Source of the DNA: CAISIP01 sp031396205
GTDB lineage: Bacteria > Pseudomonadota > Gammaproteobacteria > Burkholderiales > Burkholderiaceae_C
Assembly: GCA_031396205.1 (NCBI GenBank)
Contig: JANNKH010000006.1
Location: 62,001-126,000 of the forward strand
Length of the DNA stretch: 64,000 nt
Direction: 5' to 3'
The translations under genes and the position numbers were made by a program. Below are positions 36,226 through 43,985 of this stretch, in pieces; position 1 is the stretch's first letter; each line of letters opens with the position of its first letter. The notes below the pieces were generated by a model. The model was not told where the DNA came from. It ran no database searches and saw only the letters and a list, made by a program, of their open reading frames with translations.

Positions 36226-36693
36226 TCAACCGCCGCAACCACCCAGCGTAACCTTGACCTCTTTTTGCGCGAACAGCATCTTGCCGTCAGCCATCATCGC
36301 CACCGCATACACATTCGACGACTGCCCCATCTTGACCCGGGTCGACACATTGGTCTCGACGGCGTCGGACATGTCGAACATGGCCGCCATCAGCGACGGG
36401 TTCTTTTCGACCAGGATCAGCAGGCGCTTGACACCGGACAATGTGCTCGCCGCGCCAACCGGCACGACCGCGCCGTTCTCGGCGATGTCGGGGCCAGTGA
36501 CAGTGACATCCTTGCTCGCGACCGGCGCGCTGCCACCGAGCGCCTTGACCAGATCGGCCATGGTCTTGGCCTCGAAGGCCGCGCTGTTGTAGGCGCCGGC
36601 CTGGGCCAGGGCCAGATTCGGCAACAGGCCGAGTGTCGCCAGCATGGCGGCAAGCTTGGCCGAATGAAAGAGGGCATCCCGACGCGTGTGCAT
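36226..36693 (-). CDS. soxY: SoxY, sulfur-carrier protein
   Basis: SoxY carries the thiosulfate-derived intermediates on the cysteine of its mobile C-terminal arm, here GGCGG with Cys153 two residues from the end. The 155-residue precursor begins with a Tat-type signal (TRRDALFHSAKLAAML). AAGGAG six bases before ATG 36693 decides the start over the in-frame ATG at 36714. Upstream is an AT-rich stretch and a strong hairpin separating it from soxD. Confidence 0.96.
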   Translation of the reverse strand: MHTRRDALFHSAKLAAMLATLGLLPNLALAQAGAYNSAAFEAKTMADLVKALGGSAPVASKDVTVTGPDIAENGAVVPVGAASTLSGVKRLLILVEKNPSLMAAMFDMSDAVETNVSTRVKMGQSSNVYAVAMMADGKMLFAQKEVKVTLGGCGG

Positions 36694-36735
36694 AACTGAC
36701 TCCTTTATCCGCATATTCTAATTAACCAAAATTAT

Positions 36736-36763
36736 TCGACCCTAGGGAACTTCCCTAGGTCGG
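36736..36763 (-). terminator. Strong hairpin between soxD and soxY
   Basis: TCGAC and CTAGGG (36736-36747, one bulged C at 36741) pair with CCCTAGG and TCGG (36753-36763) around AACTT, giving 11 pairs. Read on the sox strand it follows the soxD stop by two bases and is trailed by AATAATTTTGG. It could terminate soxCD transcription, attenuate read-through into soxYZ, or be a dyad operator; the adjacent AATTTTGG-TTAATT blocks (36733-36720) also occur near the ArsR gene. Confidence 0.55.
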
Positions 36764-36765
36764 GT

Positions 36766-37911
36766 CTATTTTCGCGCTCCATCCATCAACCATTGGGCGA
36801 TCTGATTCGCCTCCGCCGCACTGAGCGACTGCGGCGGCATCGGCATCGCACCCCAGATGCCCGAGCTGCCCACCCTGATCTTGGTCGCCAGGTACTGGGC
36901 ACCGTCCGCGCGCGCAGCGTATTTTTTCGCCACCTCCTGAAAACCAGGGCCCAGGATCTTCCTATCCATGCCATGGCAGGCCACGCAGGCATATTTTTGC
37001 GTCAACGCCGTCGCGCTGACGGCATCGCCAGTCGGCTTTGCGGCGGCCTGCTTGGGCGCAGCGAGCGCCGTCGTCGCAACTGCGGGAGGTGGCGACGCGC
37101 GCGCAGACGAGGGTGTCGTCGCTATCGCCGCAACGCTGGTAGCCAGGCCGGGCGCTGACGCAGCCATGGCCGTATCGGCGCCGCGCTGCGGCCCCACCAG
37201 CCGGTTCTGTTCGGCCAGGTTGCCGTGGGCATTGCGGGCAAAATCCGGCAGGCTCGAGGTCACCGTGGCAAAGGTCTCACAGTCCTTCATGCAGGCCACT
37301 GCGGCAACATCCGGCGTGCGCGAGCCCAGCGTCTTGCCCGGCCACAAACCATGGTCGGTAGCCAAGCCATTGCGATTGGGCAACATTTCCTGCACTTCGG
37401 CGAAGTTCTGATCAGACAGCGTAAAGCTTTCGGGCAGTACGCCACCCAGATTGAGCAGGTACGCCGTCACGGCATAGACCTCGCTGGTCGTCAGCGACTT
37501 GGGTGCGTTCCAGGGCATGGCCCGGTTGATGTAGTCCCATAGCGTCGACAGATGGGCCAGCTTCATCATTGTCGTGCGGCCCGGAAACGCCCGATCCGTC
37601 AACCGCGCCACGCGTCCGGTCCGAATGTCCTGCTTGGTCGTGCCTCCTGTCAATGGCGCAAATACCTCGTTGCTTTCGCCGAAGACGCCATGGCAGGACG
37701 CGCATTTGCCTTCCCAGACAATCATCCCCTGCGCCACGCTGCCCGAACCCGCTGGCAGACCCTTGAAATCGGGTCGCACGTCGATGTCCCATGCGGCTAG
37801 TTCGGCTGGGGTCGCGGCACGGCCGATTCCCGAATGGGGCGCCGTCTGCGCGTGTGCCGGCGCAACGGCCATCAGCATCAGACCAAGCAGCAGACTAGGA
37901 AAGCTGGACAT
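36766..37911 (-). CDS. soxD: SoxD, diheme cytochrome c of sulfane dehydrogenase
   Basis: SoxD accepts the six electrons released when SoxC oxidises SoxY-bound sulfane sulfur. The 381-residue precursor has a signal peptide (LLLGLMLMAVAPAHA), an N-terminal cytochrome domain with CASCH (70-74), an Ala/Pro/Thr-rich linker (about 255-295) and a C-terminal cytochrome domain with CVACH (309-313) and GAMPMPPQ as Met ligand loop. The start overlaps the soxC end by 17 bases. A second pair of cysteines (CMKDC near 208) lies between the hemes. Confidence 0.93.
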   Translation of the reverse strand: MSSFPSLLLGLMLMAVAPAHAQTAPHSGIGRAATPAELAAWDIDVRPDFKGLPAGSGSVAQGMIVWEGKCASCHGVFGESNEVFAPLTGGTTKQDIRTGRVARLTDRAFPGRTTMMKLAHLSTLWDYINRAMPWNAPKSLTTSEVYAVTAYLLNLGGVLPESFTLSDQNFAEVQEMLPNRNGLATDHGLWPGKTLGSRTPDVAAVACMKDCETFATVTSSLPDFARNAHGNLAEQNRLVGPQRGADTAMAASAPGLATSVAAIATTPSSARASPPPAVATTALAAPKQAAAKPTGDAVSATALTQKYACVACHGMDRKILGPGFQEVAKKYAARADGAQYLATKIRVGSSGIWGAMPMPPQSLSAAEANQIAQWLMDGARK

Positions 37912-39259
37912 TCTTTACTTCCCCGCCTTCTTGCACCAACCAGGTCTGCACCGCGTTGTTGTGGTAGATCGACCGTGTCCCACGCACCGCGCGCAATTGG
38001 CGATAGCTCGGTTGCACATAGCCGGTCTCGTCGACGGCCCGGCTTTGAACCAGCGCCGGCATGCCATTCCACACCCAATCAAGGCTGAAACGGGTAAGGC
38101 ATTTGGACATGACCGGCGACTCCAGTCGGGCTGTGCGCCAATTGCGTCCGCCATCGACCGATACGTCCACCCGCTTGACCTTGCCGCGGCCCGACCAGGC
38201 CAGACCGCTGATGCTGTAGAAGCCCTGGCCCACCAACACCTGGCCACCCGATGGCGTCGTCACGACGCTCTTGCATTCCTGCGTGCTGGTGTATTGGCGA
38301 TGCCGACCGTCGGGCATCAGGTCGACATAATGCAGCGTCTCGTCCTTGCTGGCGTAGGGCTTGTCGCCGACCTCGATCCGACGCAGGTACTTCACCCAGC
38401 TGACGCCCTGAACGCCGGGCACGACCAGGCGCAACGGATAGCCGTTCTCCGGTCGCAGCATCTCGCCGTTCTGACCATAGGCGAGCAGTACCTCGCCGCT
38501 CTCGACCAGCTCCATCGGTACGGTGCGCGTCATCGAGGAACCGTCGGCACCCTCAGCCAAGACGAAACGGGCGCGTCGGGTATCGACACCGCACATGTCC
38601 AGCACCAGGCGCAGCGGCACACCGGTGAACTCGCTGCAGCTGAGCATCCCATGGGTGTACTGGCAGGTCGGCACCGCGACATTGCCCCACTCCATACCGG
38701 TATTGGCGCCGCATTCAATGAAATGGAACCGCGACACCGACGGCAAGCGCATCAGATCATCGACGGTGAAAATCTGCGGCTTCCTGAGCAAGCTGGCATC
38801 CGAACCGTTGACCATCAGTCGGTGCTTGGCGGGGTCCACGTCCCACCAGCCCTGATGATGGCGTTCGAAGTGCAGACCGCTCGGCGTGACGATGCCAAAC
38901 AGCGACTGCAGCGGCGCAAACGACACCGACGATTGCGCAGTCTGGGTCAGGCCCGGGCTCTGGCGCCTTTGCACATTGGACTCGTACTGCGACGGCTTGC
39001 CGTATCCATCAGTGACCACCGGCTGACCCAGTCCCCTGGTATGGGCAGGCAAATCAAGCACGTTCGGATCGCCTGCAGAGGCAGGCGTAGCGGCGGCGGC
39101 ACGGGCCGGCGCGGCCGCCACTGCAGCCGCACCCGCAGCGACGAAGGCCTGACGCAGGAAATCGCGCCGCCCCGCCATGACCTGCCCAACAGCCGCCCGA
39201 TCCAGAAAATTCTCCGGCGCCCTGAGCAACCGCCCAGGCCCGCTCGAATCCATATTCAC
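37895..39259 (-). CDS. soxC: SoxC, molybdopterin sulfane dehydrogenase
   Basis: SoxC is the molybdenum subunit of Sox(CD)2 and belongs to the sulfite oxidase family. The protein (454 residues) has a Tat signal with RRDFLRQ at 31-37, the Moco cysteine Cys183 in FIECGANTGMEWG, and the dimerisation domain with VDVSVDGGRNWRTA. I prefer GTG 39259 to the ATG two codons later because AGGAGG lies seven bases before it. Presence of SoxCD predicts complete oxidation of thiosulfate to sulfate without stored sulfur globules. Confidence 0.94.
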   Translation of the reverse strand: MNMDSSGPGRLLRAPENFLDRAAVGQVMAGRRDFLRQAFVAAGAAAVAAAPARAAAATPASAGDPNVLDLPAHTRGLGQPVVTDGYGKPSQYESNVQRRQSPGLTQTAQSSVSFAPLQSLFGIVTPSGLHFERHHQGWWDVDPAKHRLMVNGSDASLLRKPQIFTVDDLMRLPSVSRFHFIECGANTGMEWGNVAVPTCQYTHGMLSCSEFTGVPLRLVLDMCGVDTRRARFVLAEGADGSSMTRTVPMELVESGEVLLAYGQNGEMLRPENGYPLRLVVPGVQGVSWVKYLRRIEVGDKPYASKDETLHYVDLMPDGRHRQYTSTQECKSVVTTPSGGQVLVGQGFYSISGLAWSGRGKVKRVDVSVDGGRNWRTARLESPVMSKCLTRFSLDWVWNGMPALVQSRAVDETGYVQPSYRQLRAVRGTRSIYHNNAVQTWLVQEGGEVKNVQLS

Positions 39260-39359
39260 TGACAATCCTCCTCGATCAAACCGGTGCAAACGGCTATTGC
39301 CCACTGCGGTACCTTCGTGCTGCGCACTGCGGAATTCGCCTTGAGAGCGGCCCTGCGGA

Positions 39360-39667
39360 TCATCCCGACCCCTTCAATCCGCCCTGCCCATGCCCTATCG
39401 CGCTGCGCAACCGCTGCGCGCGTTGGCTGATGACCCGGCAATAGCACTGCGCCCCGGATCGCCCGCGGCCGACAAAGCCACCGCGGTACAACATGCCCGG
39501 ATGGCGGGACATGTTGGACTGGCTGACTCCGACACACCGCATCAGATCGGTCACGTTCCGCTCGCCTTCGTACAGGGCGCAAACGATACCCAGCCGAGCC
39601 GGCGTGGACAGCAAAGCAAAGGCTCGGCCGCCATCTCGAAAACCTTGTCTACCAACTCGCCGGCCAT
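39360..39667 (-). pseudogene. Frameshifted ArsR/SoxR-type regulator
   Basis: ATG 39667 reads MAGELVDKVFEMAAE, then the frame is lost. One base is missing near 39622-39625, after which the -1 frame continues as AFALLSTPARLGIVCALYEG, QSNMSRH and GMLYRGGFVGRGRSG. The joined product aligns by eye along its whole length with the intact ArsR protein at 26259-26615. Further decay signs are a Pro in the recognition helix (SRHPG versus SQHLS) and loss of the C-terminal cysteine. It lies 100 bases upstream of soxC on the same strand, where a local sox regulator would be expected. Confidence 0.7.
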
Positions 39668-40057
39668 CTATCTTAAAATCATAATATCAATGTAAACGCA
39701 TATTAGCGTTAAACAAATTACAGGGGATAGGTATTTACCCGCACAGGGCCAGCCAAACAACCAAATGGGACAAGACGCAAGGGCGGGGGCTAGAGCGGCG
39801 GCAACTCAATGGCAATTGCAATAGGCCGTGCTCAGACCGGCCTGCGACCCGTCAACCGGTCAAAGCCAGCACCCCACTGCGCGCCCATCTCGATCTGCCC
39901 TTGTGTGGACAGACTTCGGTTCGCAGGCCCGTGCGAACCGACACTGTTGCGCACAGTGTCCTCGGGCGAGAGTTCCGGAAACGCACTGTTGCCAAACCGT
40001 TCGGGCAAGTCTCTCTTGGCCCGGGATCATCGAGCAATAAGGGCCAGGCGGTTCGAT
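39668..40057. other. 390-base non-coding stretch with AT-rich dyad and clustered hairpins
   Basis: Next to the broken regulator lies an AT-rich patch with AACGC (39695-39699) facing GCGTT (39706-39710). Further right, three stem-loops follow each other: ten perfect pairs TCGGTTCGCA/TGCGAACCGA (39916-39941), eight pairs GACACTGT/ACAGTGTC (39940-39960), and TTGCC/GGCAA (39989-40008). No plausible protein frame covers them. They may belong to a small RNA, a terminator series for ydcH, or a degraded element; I cannot distinguish these. Confidence 0.4.
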
Positions 40058-40267
40058 TCAGGTCTTTTTCAGGATGGCGTACAGCTGGTCCTTGACCAGC
40101 AGCTTTTCCTTCTTGAGAGTCTCGATCTCTTCATGGGTGGCGGGCGTGATGCTGGCCTCCATGTTCAGGACCTTCTGGTCCAGCGCGTTGTGCTGTTCGA
40201 ACAGGCGCATGAAATGGTGGTCGGTGGTCTTGAGCTGGGTGATCTTGTCGCGAAATTCGGGAAACAT
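40058..40267 (-). CDS. YdcH family (DUF465) small coiled-coil protein
   Basis: The 69-residue protein is a helical hairpin with the DUF465 pattern FPEFRDKITQLKTTDHHFMRLFEQHNALDQKVLNME and a basic second helix (EEIETLKKEKLLVKDQLYAIL). Function is unknown. GGAGG four bases before ATG 40267 fixes the start; the longer frame is not supported. The stop precedes the hairpin-rich gap. Confidence 0.9.
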   Translation of the reverse strand: MFPEFRDKITQLKTTDHHFMRLFEQHNALDQKVLNMEASITPATHEEIETLKKEKLLVKDQLYAILKKT

Positions 40268-40400
40268 CGAACCTCCTCGTATTGCGGACCGGGTCCGAAA
40301 AGCCCCGTCCCGTCCTTCACACTTTAACCCGTCCGGCCCCGGCCTCGCTGGAGACCGGACACGCGCGATCGAAACGCGCCTGACCGGGCCGATGGTTCGG

Positions 40401-40991
40401 TCACGACGCACCCCGGCTGGACGACATCCACGCGATCAGCGAGGACCGCATGGCCTCTTCCACCGTCATGTCCAATGGCTCCGTCCAGGCCCGCGGAACA
40501 AACACCGTGTAACCGCCAATGTTGTAACCCATGGGCAAATAGACCGCCACCCGTTCGCTCTCTGCCAGCGGGGACGGAAGCCCCCGCATGGTCTGTCGCG
40601 TGACCAGTCCGACGATGGCCAGTTCATGCCCTGGCATGCGCAACACGACAACCTGCTGGCTGGTGTTCTGGTTTGGCGAGAAGTAGTCGGCGAAATTTTT
40701 CAGCGATGAATAGATGCTCTTGACCACCGGCAATTTGGTGAACGGCAGCTCGAGCCAGGAAAACATCCGCGATGCATAGGGTTGCGAAACCAGGAACCCA
40801 AGCGCAAGAATCAGCCCCACCCCGAACACCAGGCCGACACCCGGAATATAGAAATCGCCGATCAGCGGCCGGATCAGCCATACGGCCATCGACTCCGCGC
40901 CTGCCACAAACAGGAACAGCAGATACACCGTCAGCGCCACCGGCAAGAAGGTGATGAGGCCACGAAAAAAGTAACGGTATGCGGTTTTCAT
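40401..40991 (-). CDS. DUF502 family membrane protein
   Basis: The 196-residue protein starts YFFRGLITFLPVALTVYLLFLFV and has a second transmembrane helix (IPGVGLVFGVGLILALGFLVS), then the cytosolic or periplasmic DUF502 domain with LPVVKSIYSSLKNFADYF and PTGY-like YLPMGYNIGGYTVFVPR. The family is widespread and uncharacterised. No strong ribosome-binding site precedes ATG 40991. It lies 133 bases upstream of ydcH on the same strand. Confidence 0.9.
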   Translation of the reverse strand: MKTAYRYFFRGLITFLPVALTVYLLFLFVAGAESMAVWLIRPLIGDFYIPGVGLVFGVGLILALGFLVSQPYASRMFSWLELPFTKLPVVKSIYSSLKNFADYFSPNQNTSQQVVVLRMPGHELAIVGLVTRQTMRGLPSPLAESERVAVYLPMGYNIGGYTVFVPRAWTEPLDMTVEEAMRSSLIAWMSSSRGAS

Positions 40992-41245
40992 AAGGGCACC
41001 AGGCATATCAATAAATGACAAACGCAATCGGACGCAACCAGCATAGCAGCCGATGGCGCACCGCTGCGCTCCATGCTTCCTGTGGCGTCATCGGCCGCTG
41101 GCGCCGATACGGCACGCGCCGCCTGGCAAGGGGACAGGACGACACCCATTGCGGAATAATGGGGTTGCAGTTGCTTTGCCTGCTGTGCCATGATCGAGCC
41201 GCTGCCCGCATTGACTTCAAATATTTACCGCTATTGTCTCTTGCC

Positions 41246-41599
41246 ATGCCGGCTCCAACGCCCATGATCGAATCCACCAACTTTCTTGAGCGTGTCGCGC
41301 GTGGTGTGCTCCGGCTGGTATTGATCCTCGCCGCGGCGGTTTTCATCATCAGCCTGTTGCTGGCCACACTGATCATCATGCTGGTGGTGACCATCTGGTC
41401 GGTCGTTACCGGTCGCAAGCCCGACCCGGCGAAGATTTTTGGCCGGTTTCGCCAGACCTCGGCTCGCTATACCCGCGGTGCCTGGCATGGCAGAACTGGC
41501 CCATCCGGGGCCCATGCACGCCCATCCGCCGACGTGGTCGACGTGCCGGCGCATGAAGTTCGGGATGTACCCAGCCCACCCGGGAGTGACAAGCTGTAG
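41246..41599 (+). CDS. Small uncharacterised membrane protein
   Basis: The 117-residue product (ATG 41246; ATG 41264 is also possible) has a short N-terminal amphipathic segment, a 35-residue hydrophobic stretch (LVLILAAAVFIISLLLATLI and onward) long enough for a helical hairpin, then a basic, Pro/His-containing soluble tail. I recognise no family. The basic segment after the membrane part suggests the C-terminus is cytosolic. It is divergent from the DUF502 gene. Confidence 0.55.
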   Translation: MPAPTPMIESTNFLERVARGVLRLVLILAAAVFIISLLLATLIIMLVVTIWSVVTGRKPDPAKIFGRFRQTSARYTRGAWHGRTGPSGAHARPSADVVDVPAHEVRDVPSPPGSDKL

Positions 41600-41855
41600 C
41601 GGCCAAGATAATGGCTAGATGGTCCGCATGCTGAACTGACCATCCGCGCAGCGCCTGGCCCGACGGTTTCGGGTCGTCTGGCTCACGCGCATGGCGGAGC
41701 CAATGTCCTTATGCAGAAATGCGACGCGTGACGCCGCTTTCACGGTGTCGCCAACGATCGAACAAGAGATTCGCCAAGCACGGCCGATACGCCCGACAAC
41801 CGCCGATCCCGAATGGCTGCCGATACATCGGTCAGCGGTCCACAGGCCGGCACGC

Positions 41856-41880
41856 CTGCGGCCTCATTTCAGGCCCGCAG
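41856..41880 (-). terminator. Probable terminator of the BON lipoprotein gene
   Basis: CTGCGGCCT (41856-41864) pairs with AGGCCCGCAG (41871-41880, one bulged C) around CATTTC. On the minus strand it starts three bases after the lipoprotein stop codon. There is no T run, so a Rho-independent label is tentative. The rest of the 41600-41883 gap shows nothing recognisable. Confidence 0.45.
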
Positions 41881-41883
41881 CCT

Positions 41884-42195
41884 TCAGCGAATCTGGATCG
41901 AGTCAAAGACCTGGGTCACGCCAGGCACGTCATTCGCGATCTTGATCGCGCGCTCGCGCTCGGCTGCGGTCTTGACAAAGCCGCTCAACTGGACGGCACC
42001 CTTGAAGCTCTCGACATTGACGTCCAGTGCGCTGACGCCCGGGTCTTTGACCAGCGCAGCCTTGATGCGGGTCGTCAAGACCGTATCGTCGATGAACTCG
42101 CCGGCACTTTCCTGGTCGCTGGTGCCTGCGCACGCGGCCAGAAAAACCGCCAACAGCAGGGCAGTCAAGGTTTTGACAAATTGGCTGGATTGCAT
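41884..42195 (-). CDS. BON-domain lipoprotein
   Basis: The 103-residue precursor has a lipoprotein signal ending LLLAVFLAAC, then a single BON domain (about 32-100) with DDTVLTTRIKAALVKDPGV, VNVESFKGAVQLSGFV and the final GVTQVFDSIQ. OsmY-like BON proteins sit in the periplasm or at the outer membrane and respond to envelope stress. AGGAG six bases before ATG 42195 fixes the start. Confidence 0.9.
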   Translation of the reverse strand: MQSSQFVKTLTALLLAVFLAACAGTSDQESAGEFIDDTVLTTRIKAALVKDPGVSALDVNVESFKGAVQLSGFVKTAAERERAIKIANDVPGVTQVFDSIQIR

Positions 42196-42360
42196 GGGAT
42201 CTCCTGAAGACTCGGGTTGTTTGCAATGCGTTGCACCTGGACTGGGCAAACTGCCGGATTATCCCGCACCGCCGGTATTGTCCAGGACGAAGTCGTCGGC
42301 GCCCGAGGCCGATCCAGATTTCCGGCAACAGTGTTGGAATTTTGCACGCCCACACCGCAG

Positions 42361-43485
42361 TCATCCGGTCAAATCGCGCAAGGGATGCGCATGGGCAGGC
42401 CATGGGCTGTCAAAAAACGGGGCCACCATGCCGGCGGCAACGTCCTCGATCCGGGCCGGGTTCCAGCGCGGATGGTGGTCCTTGTCTACCGCCAGCGCCC
42501 GTACACCCTCGACCACCTCGACATGCGCGCCGGACCGCCCCAGATGAACTGGATGAAAACATCGGCGGACCATGTCACGTTCCATCCGCAATGCGCTCGC
42601 CAGATCCATCGTGCGCGCCCGACGAATTTGCTCCAGCGTGACATGCAGCATCAACGGGCTGCGTTGCGCTAGCACAGCCGCCGTCTCGCGGGCCCAGGCA
42701 TCGTCTGGCTCGTCGGCCTGCAGCGCGCGCATGATGTCGCCCACACTACCCAGGCCAAAAATCCGGTCGACCCCCGCCGGTGGCCATGACGCAATCGCAT
42801 CGGGCGTCAGAGCAAAGTCTGCGATCCGGCGCGACAGCACACCTTCGGCGGACAAGGAACCGTCGGCGATACCCGCCCACAATGGCGTTAGTTCCCGCGA
42901 AGGAACACAGTAGTCAGCCAGCCCGGCGAGAACCGCCTGACGGCCATTCAGCATGCAACCGGTCAAGGCCAGGTACTCGCCCAGATGCCCGGCGCATCGG
43001 CTCAGAAAAAAGCCACCACCCACATCCGGGAACAGGCCGATGCCGGTCTCGGGCATGGCAATCTTCGTGCGCTCGGTGACGATCCGTATCCCCGCTCCCT
43101 GGGCAATGCCCATACCACCCCCCATGACAATGCCGTCCATGAAGGCCAGCAAGGGCTTGGGGTAGTGGTGGATCAGGTAGTTGAGGCGGTACTCTTCGGT
43201 AAAAAAATCCTCCAGTGCGGGATCGCCCGCCAATGCCGCCTGATGAAAAAAGCGGATATCGCCACCCGCGCAGAAGGCGCCGAACGGCAGATACGCCGAC
43301 AGGTCTGACGGATGCCTGCTGGCGCCGCGTATCGCGACGACGCGCACATCTGCGTCCTCGCGCCACTGCAGCAGGGTGGCCGTCAGCGCCCGGATCATAT
43401 CGAGCGACAGCGCATTGAGGGCGCGCGGGCGCGCCAATGTGATCAAACCTGCCGACGCGGCTTTTTCCGTCATAACATGTTGCAT
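42361..43485 (-). CDS. 3-hydroxyisobutyryl-CoA hydrolase-like enoyl-CoA hydratase family protein
   Basis: The 374-residue length and the long C-terminal extension fit the HIBYL-CoA hydrolase branch of the crotonase superfamily. Motifs include LTRPxALNALS-like ITLARPRALNALSLDMI, FGAFCAGGDIRFF (oxyanion), DGIVMGGGMGIAQGA and MPETGIGLFPDVGGGFFLSR. It would cleave 3-hydroxyisobutyryl-CoA in valine breakdown; neighbours give no pathway context, so substrate is inferred from family only. Confidence 0.87.
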   Translation of the reverse strand: MQHVMTEKAASAGLITLARPRALNALSLDMIRALTATLLQWREDADVRVVAIRGASRHPSDLSAYLPFGAFCAGGDIRFFHQAALAGDPALEDFFTEEYRLNYLIHHYPKPLLAFMDGIVMGGGMGIAQGAGIRIVTERTKIAMPETGIGLFPDVGGGFFLSRCAGHLGEYLALTGCMLNGRQAVLAGLADYCVPSRELTPLWAGIADGSLSAEGVLSRRIADFALTPDAIASWPPAGVDRIFGLGSVGDIMRALQADEPDDAWARETAAVLAQRSPLMLHVTLEQIRRARTMDLASALRMERDMVRRCFHPVHLGRSGAHVEVVEGVRALAVDKDHHPRWNPARIEDVAAGMVAPFFDSPWPAHAHPLRDLTG

Positions 43486-43705
43486 TCAAACGATCCTGTG
43501 CAAAGGCCCGGACACACCCATGCGCATGTGCAGGCTAGATTGAGCAAGCGCTGCAAAGGGCCACGTACGCACGGCATGGCGTAAGCTTGAGGCACGGGGT
43601 CCACGAACAGTACCGAACGTCGCGGATGATAAGCGTCGGGATTGGACTCCCCGCTGGCGAGTCGATCTCGGCAGGCCTGTTGCCACTTTTTCGAAAGGCA
43701 TTGGC

Positions 43706-43960
43706 ATGCAAGTAACCTGTTGCGCGTGCAAGGCCTCTTTGCCGCGCAAGGATTGCCACCGCAATCGCTACAACGAGAACATCTGCCGATCATGCCAAGC
43801 CGCCGGTCTCAGGTTCACCTGGCGTGGTCGCCTGAAAAGCCTGCTCGGCCGGGCTGGGCTTTGGCTTGGGATCGGGTTGGGCGGCCTGGCGCTGGTGCTG
43901 CTTCTGACGTGGGCTTTCCGATTGCTGCTTGCTCTGGACCCGGTCGCACTGGCCGGATGA
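43706..43960 (+). CDS. Small zinc-ribbon membrane protein
   Basis: The 84-residue product combines an N-terminal four-cysteine module (CCAC at 5-8 and CRSC at 27-30), which could bind zinc, with a basic stretch and one C-terminal transmembrane helix (LWLGIGLGGLALVLLLTWAF). AAAGG precedes ATG 43706. No family is recognised. It faces the ArnT-like gene convergently, with 25 bases between. Confidence 0.6.
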   Translation: MQVTCCACKASLPRKDCHRNRYNENICRSCQAAGLRFTWRGRLKSLLGRAGLWLGIGLGGLALVLLLTWAFRLLLALDPVALAG

Positions 43961-43985
43961 TCCAGGCCGGCGCATTCACCCCCCA

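Noticed and set aside
37574..39262. 562-codon plus-strand open frame
   Set aside because: It is antisense to soxC and soxD; its composition is that of a shadow frame.
39615..39630. Programmed -1 frameshift in the second ArsR gene
   Set aside because: No slippery heptamer of the X-XXY-YYZ type is present at the break, and the product shows other signs of decay, so a deletion is simpler.
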